Shown: positions 11,466 to 21,356 of the stretch, piece after piece
Numbering within the stretch: the first letter of the stretch is position 1
How the letters are laid out: each line of letters opens with the position of its first letter
Source: Streptomyces sp. WAC08241
GTDB taxonomy: Bacteria; Actinomycetota; Actinomycetes; Streptomycetales; Streptomycetaceae
DNA: 64,000 bases
Reading direction: 5' to 3'
Assembly: GCA_007858575.1 (NCBI GenBank)
Contig: CP042279.1
Span: 3,410,001-3,474,000, forward strand
Program-made: the position numbers and the translations under genes
Notes under the pieces: model-generated
The model's input: only the letters and a program-made list of their open reading frames with translations
The model's database searches: none
What the model was told of the DNA's origin: nothing

Positions 11466-11918
11466 TCAGTAGTCGAACGCGTCGAGATGCCGCCGCAGCA
11501 GGGCACCGATGTCTTCGCGGTCCCCTTCGACCGGCAGCGGCGAGGAGGTGTCCTCGCCGTTCGCCATGGCGAGGCTGCTGACGAAGCGCACGAGGTCGGG
11601 CGCCGGGGCGAAGGAGTCGCGCAGCCAGACGGCGAAGGCGCCGGCTTCGTCCGCCGTCACGTCGGTGAGGGTGATGTAGGCGTAGTCGGGCTCGGTGATG
11701 GCCGCGGTGCCGTCCAGCCACACGTCGGGCGCCAGCTCGATCTCGAAGTCCAGCACGGTCATTTCGTGGACGCCGGACCGCCGGTGCCCGATGGTGGGGT
11801 CGGGGAAGCCCTCGCGCAGCGCCCGCTCCAGGGAGACCAGCGTGGCGTGCCAGGCTCCGCCGTCCCCCTCGGGGGGATGGAAGGCGAAGTTCGTCCGGAT
11901 GTTTCGTTCCGTGGCCAT
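11466..11918 (-). CDS. Hypothetical protein, 150 residues
   Basis: Intact frame, not recognised. Acidic protein beginning MATERNIRTNFAFHPPEGD with a mixed alpha/beta look (DFEIELAPDVWLDGTAA, YAYITLTDVTADEAGAF) and no membrane segment, cysteine motif or nuclease signature. It starts 14 bases after the stop of the 79-codon gene upstream, with a GAGGA site 5 bases before its ATG, so the two form a small operon. It lies just upstream of the giant helicase on the same strand, but a 200-base gap separates them, so a shared role is only a guess. Confidence 0.7.
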   Translation of the reverse strand: MATERNIRTNFAFHPPEGDGGAWHATLVSLERALREGFPDPTIGHRRSGVHEMTVLDFEIELAPDVWLDGTAAITEPDYAYITLTDVTADEAGAFAVWLRDSFAPAPDLVRFVSSLAMANGEDTSSPLPVEGDREDIGALLRRHLDAFDY

Positions 11919-11932
11919 GGTCTTCCTCGTTC

Positions 11933-12172
11933 TCAGGGGACGTGCCGCGTCGAGCCGGGCGTGCCCGTCCTCGCCGTCATGGACTGCCAGTAGACGGCGT
12001 TGCCCCTGCCGTTCGTCACGATCTCCAGGCCCCTGATCCCACTGTTGGCGGGACTGGCCATGGCCTGTTCGTGGCGGACGAGTTCCCTCTCGTCACCCGC
12101 GTACATGGAGTCGACGACGGGGCACCGCGGCGCCTCGGACGGACCCTCTACGAGGAGACGGCTTTCGGTCAT
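11933..12172 (-). CDS. Small hypothetical protein, 79 residues
   Basis: Not recognised. MTESRLLVEGPSEAPRC at the N-terminus and GNAVYWQSMTARTGTPG near the C-terminus; soluble, no motifs. An AAGGAGGA site lies upstream of the ATG, although rather far from it (about 13 bases). It precedes the 150-residue hypothetical gene by 14 bases. Codon use fits Streptomyces coding sequence and the frame is uninterrupted, so it is probably real despite its size. Confidence 0.55.
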   Translation of the reverse strand: MTESRLLVEGPSEAPRCPVVDSMYAGDERELVRHEQAMASPANSGIRGLEIVTNGRGNAVYWQSMTARTGTPGSTRHVP

Positions 12173-12249
12173 TGTCCGGCCGGAGTTCCTCCTTGCCCAC
12201 CTTGTGCGGTTTTGCGGTATGGCAGCTCCTCCCCGTCCGAGGACGATGC

Positions 12250-12981
12250 CCTCTGTGTCCGCCCCTGACCTTCAGCGCGGTCGACACGAGGAGACACGGG
12301 GTGGGGCCTTGTCATACGCCGAGGGTGACACCCGTCGGCCGAGCGCTACCGTCCTCGCCCACACCGACTGGCCGGCTGTGTTCCGCGCCGTTCCGGCGCA
12401 GCATGGGAGGGCGCTGAAGGCCGCAGTACGGAAGCGTCTGCGATGGATCTCCCCGGAGAGGCTCGAGGGGCCGCCGGACGGCGATCGTGGCCCTCGTCGC
12501 TGCCGTCGTGCGGCAGACGGTCGTCGGCACGCTGGACGCGGGCTGGGCGGCCCTCCTCCTACTGGCCGGGGCAATTGCAAGCACCTGTGCCGGAGGAGCA
12601 GGCCCATGCCCTGTCCTGCCCGTACGAACGCCGCCCGCCCCTGCGTGCAGACGATGCAACGCAGGGTCTTCGACTCCACGGAGACCTTCGTGCGCGACCA
12701 CAACGTCGACATCGCCGCCTACCGCCAACGGTCCACCGTGATCTGCGACTTCGGCGTCATGAACGGCGGGACTTGGAAGAGCCGCGCGGTCGGCGCCCCG
12801 GCGTGGACGGCACCCCGCGCGACCTCGACGTGATCGCCCCACGATGGGACGAGCCCGACCGGGACCCCGGAATCCTCCGCTACATGATCGAGAACCTGGT
12901 CGAACGGTGCGGGCGTCCCCGGCGCGCGGCCAGGTCCGACCGCTGCCGGCATTCCCTCGGTGAGAACGGGAAAGGAAGACG
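12250..12981. other. Degenerate stretch, no complete gene
   Basis: About 730 bases without a convincing gene. A plus-strand fragment near 12660-12780 reads VFDSTETFVRDHNVDI then STVICDFGVMNGGT, and another near 12810-12900 reads DPGILRYMIENLVERC. They look protein-like but lie in different frames and lack starts. Possibly remnants, or a small gene broken by errors. Confidence 0.3.
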
Positions 12982-13490
12982 ATGCCGGGTTCAGTACCGT
13001 GGCGTGAACGTCTGTCCGCAGGAACGGAAGCGGTCCAGGACGAAGTCATCCGTTGGTACCGGCACACGAGAGAAGGAAAGGCGTACGTCCCCGACATGAT
13101 CTGGGGAACCCTCCAGACGGAGGCGTACGCCGCCGTGGTGCTGGAACAGGTCGTCACCTTCCACGGCGTCCCCAATGACGTGGCGGCGGGAGTCACCGAG
13201 CGCATGCAACGGCAGCGGGTCCTCCACGACGGTGGCCATCACTACCACGTCGTCCTCGGAGAACAGGCCTCTACACGAACATCGGCGGTCCCGAGGTCAT
13301 GCGGGAACAGATCGCACGTCTCCTCCGCGACGTCGAACTGGTCTCCTCCGAACTGGACATCACCGATGAGGGGGAGGTCGCCCTCCACCACAAGGTGTTC
13401 GACCTCCTGTCCGCGGGAGCGTCTTACGGGGAGGCGGCCAGGGCCTGCTCCGGAAGGCCCTGTCCTTCTGGGCCGAAGCATCCCCCCGTG
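12982..13490 (+). pseudogene. DUF5753-type (Scr1 antitoxin-like) fragment
   Basis: Ligand/effector part of the Streptomyces XRE-DUF5753 regulator family. Visible: IRWYRHTREGKAYVPDMIWG, LQTEAYAAVVLEQV, VTERMQRQRVLHDG and, after a frame change near 13265, GGPEVMREQIARLLRDVEL. The N-terminal helix-turn-helix that normally precedes DUF5753 is absent: the fragment starts at MPGSVPWRERL with only unrelated sequence upstream. The C-terminal half then diverges. It could be a decayed regulator or a stand-alone DUF5753 protein. The frame change alone does not prove decay in this sequence, but the missing HTH suggests loss. Confidence 0.5.
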
Positions 13491-13725
13491 ACGAAACGCG
13501 CCTGCGGTCCGGTGGGCTGGTTCGGGGCCGCAGGGAACGCCCGGACGGCAACGGACTCCGCATGAGAGTCCGTCCGGGCAGCGGTCGGAACAGAACGCCG
13601 AAGCTGGAACTACGCCTCCTCCGACCGGACCGCCGACCCCGATTTCCCGGCCTTCGCCCTTTTCCCCTCGCACCCGCGGCCGAATGGGTAGGGTCGCGTC
13701 GTCGTCCGCATCGTCAGGTGGTGGA

Positions 13726-16700
13726 GTGGCCAGGAGATTCTTCATCGCATTGGGGGTGGGCAAGTACTGCCACCTTCCGAAGGAGGACCAGCTCGCCTCC
13801 GTTCCCTCGGACGTGCGCACGGTCGGTCGGTTGTTCCAGGACTTCGGGTACGAAGCGGTCCTTCCCGGCCTCGGCGAATACGAAAGCGCCGACCAGATCC
13901 GCCGGAAGCTGACCCACTGGTCGTCCGACATGGGCTTGACGTCCGATGACGTCGTCGTCCTGTACTTCGCCGGTCACGGGGCGGTCGAGGACCGGGACAG
14001 GCACTACCTGCTGTGCTGGGACTCCCGGGAGGAAGACCTGGTGTCCAGTGCGCTCGCCACCGAGGACCTCGTCCGCATCTTGTGCCGGGGCGACCTGCGC
14101 CACCTGCTGTTGGTACTCGACACCTGCTCGGCAGGCGCCGGAAGTGCCGACGCCGCCGCGTTCGCGCTCCAGACCATCGCCTACCGGAGCACGTCCGGAA
14201 CGACGTCCGCCGGGCTGTGGTTCCTGGGATCGGCCCGGCACAAGGACATCGCGGAGGACGGCCGGTTCGTCACGGCGCTGACGAAGGCCGTCGACACCAC
14301 TGCCGACCGGACCGGCATGCGACAGCGGTACTTGGACTTGACCGAGCTCGTCAAAGCGGTCAACGAGGAGTTCGAGGACGGTGGGAGCGGGCAGAACTGG
14401 CGAGTGGCCTCGTGACGGGGTTGGCGCCTTTCCTCGCCAACGCCGGCTTCCAGGAAGAGCTGCCCCTCTGGGGACCGACCTCCAAATCCAACGGCGGGTC
14501 GCCGGACAAGACCTGGACGAGCACTTCGGCCCGCGATCGCGGGGCGTGGAGTTCGAGTCCGAACAGGGCATGTACTTCAGCGGCCGGGTCCGAGTGCTCT
14601 CCGAACTCGTGGAGTGGGCGACGTCTCCGGGCGGGGACGGGCACGGCAGGGTCGTCACCGGGAGTCCGGGATGCGGAAAGTCCGCCGTGCTCGGACGGAT
14701 CGTCGCGCTGTCGGACCCCGAATACGGGTCGCGCGTGGACCTGCACGGCGTCGTCCGGTCCACCGTGCCGCCCGTGGGATGCGTCTCGGCCGCCGTTCAC
14801 GCCCGGCACAAACGGCTGGAAGAGGTGGTGGCTCGCATCGCGTCAGCGCTGAACACCGGGACCGACGGTCCTGCGGCACTGCTGCAGGCCCTGACCCTGC
14901 GGGGCTGCCAGGGGCCGCCCGTCGTCATCGTGGTGGACGCCGTCGACGAAGCGGGATCGGATACGGCAGCGGATGCCGGCGGCCACGGCGAACCCCGCCG
15001 GATCACGCGTGAACTGCTCCGTCCCATGTCGGAGATTCCGGGCGTACGACTGCTGGTCGGTGCGCGTCAGGAACTGCTCGGCCCGTTGGGGAGCACGTTC
15101 ACCGCGATGGACCTGGACCGGGAGGACTACCGGGCGACCCCGGAGGACGTGTCCGGTTACGTCGCCAAAGTGCTCCTGGCGAACGACGAGCCCGAGACGA
15201 CGACCCCGTACCGGGGCCAGGTCGACCGTGCTCGCACCATCGCCGATGCCGTGGCGGAGAAAGCCGCCGGCGTCTATCTCTACGCGAGGACGACGGCCCG
15301 CACCCTGCGCTCCGACGCGTCTCCCGTCGACACCGACCGCCCCGGCTGGGCCGACGAGTTGCCCAGTGAGGTAGGCGAAGCCTTCGACGACTACTTGGCC
15401 CGCTTCGGCCCGGACGAGCCCCGCGTCCGCCGGATGCTGCTCGCCCTGGCGTTCTCCGAAGGAAAGGGCCTGCCCCGCGGCCGGGTCTGGACGACGCTCA
15501 GCTCCGTGGTCGCCGGGGTCCCCTGCACGGAAGAGGACGTGACCTGGGTGTTGGACGTGGCCGAAGCCTACGTCGCCGAGGTCGTGGACGAAGACCAGAG
15601 GTCCGCGTACCGCCTCTATCACAAGGCCCTCGCGGAGCACCTCCGCGCCTCGACGGATCTGACCGCAGAGCAGGTCCAGCGAGCGATCGTACGGGGGCTC
15701 CGTTCGCTGGTTCCTCTGCCGACCGACGGCCCGGCCGACTGGTTCGGCACGGTCGGTACGTGCGGCGGCACCTCGCCACCCATGCGGCCGCTGCCGGAAT
15801 GCTGTCGGAGCTGGTCGATGATCCCGGCTTCCTCCTCGCCGCCGAGCCCCGATCGCTCCTGACGGCCTTCGGCTCAGTCGAGGGTGACGCCTCGCGGCGG
15901 ATCCGCAGCGCGTACGAACAGGTTGCCCACCGACTGACACCCGCCCACTCGCTCGGAGAGCGTGCCGCGGACCTCCAGCTCTCCGCCCGCCGGTGCGAGG
16001 CGGACCTCTTGGCGGACCGCATCGAGGATCTCGCCGTCTCGCGTCCCTGGGCGGCGAGTTGGGCCTGGTGGTCGACGAGCGGCGTCCACCGGCTGCTCGC
16101 CGGTCACACCAGAACCGTGAGCTGCGTCGCCGTCGGCGTCCTCGACGGCAGGCCGATAGCCGTGACCGGCGGCGTCGACGGTACCGCGCGCCTCTGGGAC
16201 TTGACCACCCAGCAGCAGGTCGGACGGTCCATGCACGTGGGCATCGCCGTGAGCGCGATCGCCATCGGAGACCTCGGCGACTACACCGTAGCCCTCACCG
16301 GCGCCGAGGACGGCACCGTGAAGGTCTGGGACCTGTCCGCCGGCGAAGAGCACGGGGAGACCGCTGCGCGGGCACACCAACCAGGTGGCGAGCATCGCCG
16401 TGGGAGTCGTCGGTGGTCGGACGGTCGTGCTCACGGCAAGCCTGGACGGAACGGCACGCCTGTGGGACCTGGAACGCCGCCGTCAGATGGGGAGCGAGCT
16501 GTCCGAACACCGCCGGTCCGTGTTCGCCGCCTGTCTCGGTGAACTCGACGGACGGCCGATCGCCGTCACCGGCGGCGACGACAAGTCGGTCTACGTCTGG
16601 GACCTGTCGGAGACGATCGGAGGTGGGAACGCCCGAGTGGACGGCAGTCCGCTCATCGGTCCGTCGATGGGCGTGTCCGCCGTGTGCGTGTCCGAGGTCG

Positions 16701-18947
16701 ACGGCCAGACGATCGCCCTGGTCGGCGACCAGGCGGGGTGCTCAGTCGCTGGGACCTGCATGACCGTCGTCAGATCGGCGAGCCCGTCAGCGCGCACGTG
16801 TACTACAACCGCAGCGGTGTGGCCTCGGCCGTCGCCGGACGCTTCGGGGCCGACCGGTCGCAGTGACCTGCGGCCGACTGGAGGCGCGCGTGTGGGACGT
16901 CCGCACCCTCCAGCAGGTGGGACCGCCGTTGCGCGGACACGTCGGCGACATCACGGCCGCCGCACTGTTCGAGGAGGGAGGCGTCGCCCTCACCGTCACG
17001 GTGAGTGAGGACCGGACGGCGCGCATCTGGGACCTGGCCGCGGAACAGCCGGCGGAAGGGCACGCCAGACCGGTGCTGGCGACGGCCTACTGCTCGTACC
17101 GGAACCGGGACCTCGCCGTCACCGGGAGCGAGGACGGCACCGCTCGGGTCTGGGACATGGCGACCGGAGAGGAATGTGCCCCTCCCCTGGAAGGGCACCG
17201 CGGTCAAGTCCTGGCGGTCGCCGTCGGCGAGGTGTGCGGTTCCCTCGTCGTCGCCACCGGTGGTTCGGACACCACTGTGCGCCTCTGGGCACCGCTGAGG
17301 GAGGGCGCTCCGCGCAATCCGCTGCACGGGCACACGAACGCGGTTAGCTGCGCGGCGTTCGGCGAGTTCCGTGGACGGCCCGTCCTGCTCACCGGAAGCG
17401 ACGACGGAACCGTACGCCTGTGGGACGCGACGGACGGAACCGAGTTCTGCCCACCGTTGGCCGGCCACATCGGCGGCGTCCGTCACCTGGCCGTGAGGAG
17501 CGTCCCGCACGGCCTCGAGATCGCCCTCTGCACCTCATCGGAGCACGGGTACGTCTGGCACGTCTCCGACGACCAGAACGACCTGCCGGGAGCGCCCCGC
17601 GCACATTTCGACGCGTCTGCCCTCACCCCTGACGCGCGCACTGTCGGGGTGGGGTTCCACCGGGGCCGTTCGATCGTCGTGGTGATCCTGGACGGCAACG
17701 CCGCCCAGGCCCTGGACCTGGAGAGCTCCACCGTGTTGGGCGGCCCGTACTCCGGTCACACCAGCTTCGTGACCGCGGCTTCGCTGGGTACCGTCGAAGG
17801 CAGAACCCATCTGGCCACGACCTCCTACGACAACACCGTCCGCGTGTGGGACTTCCTGTCGGGTACCCAGCGGGGCCGTCGCTCGACGGCTGCAACAACC
17901 TCGTGCCGACTTCGCAGGTTCCGCCCACCTTCGGACGGATCGGGGCCGCACCCGTCCTGATCGTCGTCAACGCCCAGCACGTGCGTCTGTGGAACGCCAC
18001 GACGATGTTGCCGATCGGTGAACCCCTGTACGGGAGCGAACGGCACCTGATCTCGGCCGACATCACGACGACGCGGGCCGGCCGTGCGGTCGTCGTGACG
18101 GGAAGCTCCGACGGCTGCGTGCGGGTCCACGACCTGGAAGGCGGACGACAAGCCGCCGCGCACCTGACCTCCGGTTCGCCCGCGACCTACGACGTGTCCG
18201 CGGCGGAACTCGAAGGCGAACTGATCGTGGTTCGCAGCGGCTGGAGCGAGGTGGACGTCTGGGGCCTGGACCGGCGCCGCAGACGGGCGAGGCGGGCGGG
18301 CTACGCCCAACTCGCCCGGCCGGCCCACGTCGCCGGACGCCCCTCGTCGTCTCCGTCGCCGACGACTACACCCTGCACGCGTGGGACCTCTCCGCCCAAG
18401 CTCCGGTGTGTCCGCCCATGGCCGGGCACACCGCCTCGGTCACCGCGCTGCGCATCGGGATGCTCGGCGCCGCTCCGGTCGTCGCCAGCGCCTCGCTCGA
18501 CGGCACCGTGCGTCTCTGGGACCTGCGCTCCGGCCTCGCCCACGGCGATGTCAGGAGCGGGTACTCCATGGGAGCCACCGCACTCGACTTCGCGGTGATC
18601 GGCGGGCGGGCACATCTGGTGACGGGAGCGGGGACGGCCGCATCGACGTGATCCCCTTGGACGACGGTGCCGCTGCCGCCGAATTGGATCGTCTCCCGGT
18701 CGGCGTTCGGCGCCTGTGCGTGGTCGGCGTCGACGGCGCCCCCACCCTGGTCGCCGCAGACCGCTACGGCCTGGTGCGGGTCTGGAACCTGGAAACGTCG
18801 GCGTTGCGGGCGGAGATCAACGTCGGCAGCGGAATCAACGGACTCGCTGCCGACGGAGTCGGCCGCATCTGCGTGGCGACCGACATGGGACTGGCAGCAC
18901 TCCGACTGAACCCGTCCGTCCGAGCCGAAAGGAGGGAGACGCCGTGA
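13726..18947 (+). CDS. Caspase-STAND NTPase-WD40 giant protein
   Basis: About 1740 residues in three parts. (1) N-terminal caspase-like peptidase (C14): VVLYFAGHGAVED with catalytic His near residue 84, and LLVLDTCSAGAGS with Cys near 134. (2) STAND/NACHT-like P-loop NTPase: Walker A GSPGCGKSAVL near residue 312, Walker B PVVIVVDAVDEAG near 400, then a helical winged-helix-type region. (3) From about residue 790 to the end, some 18 WD40-type blades, most ending in a W-D pair after TARLW, VRVW or similar, enough for two or three propellers. By analogy with STAND receptors, the propellers would sense a ligand, the NTPase oligomerise and the caspase cleave targets. GTG 13726 (VARRFFIALGVGKY) is preferred because the caspase fold starts there; ATG 13684 is possible. 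Several frame changes (near 14410, 15765, 16365, 16740, 16860, 17875, 18285, 18630). Confidence 0.85.
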
Positions 18948-19791
18948 GCCGCGTCGTCCTCGTCCACGGAATCGCACAACACGTGAAGGGGCCCGAGACC
19001 ACGGCCCGCGCATGGCTTCCCGCCCTCAACGACGGTCTTCGGCTCTCCGGCGCCGATGCCTTGCCGCCACAGGACGTGTCGGTGGCCTTCTACGGCGACC
19101 TGTTCCGCCCCTCCGGCCATCGGGCACTGGGAGAGCCTCCGCTGACGGCATCGGATGTCCTACCGGGGCTGGAAGACGACCTCCTCCTCTCCTGGTGGAG
19201 GGGAGCGGCGGACGCCGAACCGCGCGTACCGGGCCCGGACGTGCCCGCCCGGCTGCGAACTCCGCGCGTCGTGCAGCGGGCGCTCAACGCCCTGAGCCAC
19301 TCGTCCTTCTTCACCGGCCTCTCCGAAAGCGCGATGATCGGAAGTGCCCGCCAGGTCCGGCGGTACTTCGACGATGCGGAGATCCGCCATGCGGCCGGTG
19401 ACCGACTCGCGCGGGCGGTCACTCCGGACACGTCCCTCGTCATCGCCCATTCCTTGGGCAGCGTGGTCGCGTACGAGGCTTTGTGCGCCCGTCCACACCT
19501 CCACGACCTCGCTCTGCTCACCCTCGGCTCGCCCCTCGGAGTACGCGGCGTGGTGTTCGACCGGATCCACCCCGCTCCGCAAGGCGGAAGGGCCCGGTGG
19601 CCGGTTCCGGTGAAGCGCTGGATGAACATCGTCGACAGCGGCGACGCGGTGGCATTGGTCAAGGAGCTGGCCCCGCGTTCGGCTCCCGCATCCAGGACGT
19701 GACGGTCCACAACGGCTCTCGGGCCCACGACATCCAGCCTTACCTGACCGCACGGGAAACAGGACTCGCGATCGCGGAGGCGTTGGCCTGA
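18944..19791 (+). CDS. Alpha/beta hydrolase (lipase/esterase-like)
   Basis: Serine hydrolase of about 282 residues. The N-terminal strand and oxyanion loop read VVLVHGIAQHVKG. The nucleophile elbow is LVIAHSLGSVVAYE (Ser near residue 170, with the first elbow Gly replaced by Ala). A C-terminal HNGSRAHDIQPYL probably carries the catalytic His. No signal peptide, so it acts in the cytoplasm. The GTG start overlaps the stop of the caspase-STAND-WD40 gene (GTGA), with a GGAGGGAG site upstream. Strict coupling suggests it is the second component of the same system: a possible effector (membrane lipid or ester hydrolase) activated by the caspase, or a regulator. One frame change near 19675. Confidence 0.82.
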
Positions 19792-19816
19792 CGCGGCGCA
19801 CGGTCCCTTCACAGCA

Positions 19817-20130
19817 TTGAGCCGCAACCGTGAACGGTCCGGACAGACCATCGATACGCCGCGTGACGCCAACACACGGAGAGCCATGGTCGCCCAGCGG
19901 AACCGGGACACGGCCCCGGAGCTCGCACTTCGTCGGGCTCTGCCTTCATCGGGCTTCCGCTACCGCATGGATCTGCCGATCGCCGGCATGCCGCGTCGTC
20001 GCGCCGACGTCACGTTCACGCAGTGGCGCACCTCCGCACCTGGGAACACGAGACCTTCGACGGCGCGGTCAAGCGGGTGGCGGCGGCGCTCGCCACCCGG
20101 GGCATCCCAGCGCCTCGGCCGTCAACACCT
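19817..20130 (+). pseudogene. vsr mismatch endonuclease, centre deleted
   Basis: Remnant of a very-short-patch-repair (Vsr) endonuclease. The N-terminal Vsr block is clear: QRNRDTAPELALRRALPSSG, then FRYRMDLPIAGMPRRRADV. Instead of the central catalytic part (metal-binding aspartate strand, Cys-Phe-Trp-His block), the sequence jumps to the C-terminal block in another frame, AHLRTWEHETFDGAVKRV, which matches the family's last strand and helix. About 60 central residues are missing, so this is a real internal deletion rather than a read error. No partner cytosine methyltransferase gene is seen nearby. Confidence 0.7.
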
Positions 20131-20434
20131 GGACGCCCGTGCCGGAACGGGCAGCCGAGGGCTCGTAGAAGAACCCGTGCGGCATCCGAACGCACGCGGG
20201 GCGGGATTCCCCTGTCGTGGGAAGCCTCCACGGTGCCGACGCCACTTCGGTGGTGATGGAAGACGCCTTGCGTAGCAGGCGGGGCAGGGAAGGGAATGAC
20301 CTGAGCGGCTCAGCCCTGACCGGACATCCCCTCAGAACGGGCGTCGTCCCAACGTCAAGACATCGCCCGCAACGCCCACGCGTCACATACCGCACGCCCG
20401 TAAGGCCCCGGCTCAGAAGCCCTACTTCACCGGC
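20131..20434. other. Left flank of attachment core A
   Basis: No gene. Near 20339-20390 it contains a degenerate arm-type pair (GGGCGTCG at 20339 and CAACGTCA at 20350, 11 bp apart) followed by CATCGCCCGCAACGCCCAC, which closely resembles the sequence just left of core C (about 56585). Confidence 0.5.
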
Positions 20435-20469
20435 TCCAGAATCGCCACGCACTCCACATGATGCGTCAT
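20435..20469. other. Attachment core A (att site, rumA-like 3' end duplicate)
   Basis: 35 bases identical to core C (56660-56694) inside the methyltransferase gene. Read on the minus strand it restores a gene tail, PMTHHVECVAILEP, followed by VK and a stop. Left boundary of the integrase-less element. Confidence 0.8.
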
Positions 20470-20554
20470 CGGAAAGATGTCGGCCTGATCGGGTTTCGGA
20501 AAAGGCCAGGTCAGATGCCATTTCCCGGCTCGCTAGCCCGCGTACGGTCGCCCA

Positions 20555-20573
20555 AAGCGTCAAACGAGCGTCA
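20555..20573. repeat. Arm-type integrase site pair
   Basis: AAGCGTCA at 20555 and GAGCGTCA at 20566, starts 11 bp apart, inside the element next to core A. The same pairing and spacing recur beside cores B and C. Confidence 0.6.
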
Positions 20574-20782
20574 TGACCGACACAGTCCGTCCCCCACTCG
20601 GGGTGAAACAGACTGCGACACGAGGACACCTGGCGGCATCCGCCCCCACTGAGATCGCGGCGCCCATGGCCGATATGGCGGCCATGCTCCGTAGCGGTCT
20701 CGAAGCGCGGCAGTTGCAGGCGCTGGAGCCCCCGGCCCCGCTGCCCGCCTGCCTCACCGTCTTCGCCTCGGCGACCGGGTAG
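20573..20782 (+). CDS. Small hypothetical protein, 69 residues
   Basis: Not recognised. The ATG lies at the end of the arm-type repeat, and no clear ribosome site precedes it. The middle reads PMADMAAMLRSGLEARQLQA, an amphipathic helix, and the ending is ACLTVFASATG. It may be the truncated start of a gene cut at the element boundary, or not a gene at all. Confidence 0.3.
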   Translation: MTDTVRPPLGVKQTATRGHLAASAPTEIAAPMADMAAMLRSGLEARQLQALEPPAPLPACLTVFASATG

Positions 20783-20925
20783 GAAATGCTAGATCGACAT
20801 CTTCAAAGGGAGATCTTCTGGCAGCCGATCGCTCAGAGCCAGTACGGGCCCGTCCGGAGAAGGACGTGATCGGGACCAAAGTCCGCGCCCTCGCTGATTG
20901 AGGAGCGCCCCGCGATCTGATCAAC

Positions 20926-21190
20926 GTGCTCGCATCCTCCCGCCGCTGGGCCAATGCTGAGCTTAAGGACTTCGGCAGCCGCCACGCCCGAAGTCGTTTC
21001 GAGCGAGAGGATCTGCAGTCGAACCTCATGGGCGCCAAGTGGACCGACGACGAAGCCTTCGCGGCCTGCGGTCTCGATGATGCCACCGTCGCCGCTCTCC
21101 GCACGTGGGCCGTGGAGTGGGCCGACGACCTCGCAACCCGCCTCCTCGAAGGGTCCGATGATGGCGATGGCTGGACTCCAGCACCGTCGC
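20926..21190 (+). CDS. Possible hypothetical protein or fragment
   Basis: Open frame with protein-like composition for its first 85 codons (SSRRWANAELKDFGSRHARS, then WTDDEAFAACGLDDATVAAL and WAVEWADDLATRLLEG), after which composition turns arginine/proline-rich, suggesting loss of frame. Not recognised as a family. No ribosome site decides the start. It sits between attachment core A and the 3' end of the STAND gene on the opposite strand. Confidence 0.35.
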
Positions 21191-21356
21191 GATGCGGCGC
21201 CGGCTGCCCCGGCGGCCAGGACCGTCGCGGCCTGCCGATGCCGGGTTCGTTCTCCCACCGACGCTGCCCGAAGGCGCCGGGTGGCCGGCGTCAGCTGGCC
21301 ACGGCCTCACACCGCACGCGCCCCCTCGGCCTCGCTGACGCCCCCCAGGATCCCCG

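Noticed and set aside
12719..12952. Minus-strand 77-codon frame
   Set aside because: Antisense to protein-like fragments, no start signal, no motif.
20435..20469. tRNA gene as the integration target
   Set aside because: The duplicated core encodes a protein tail in frame, not a tRNA 3' end, and no tRNA cloverleaf is seen at any of the three cores.
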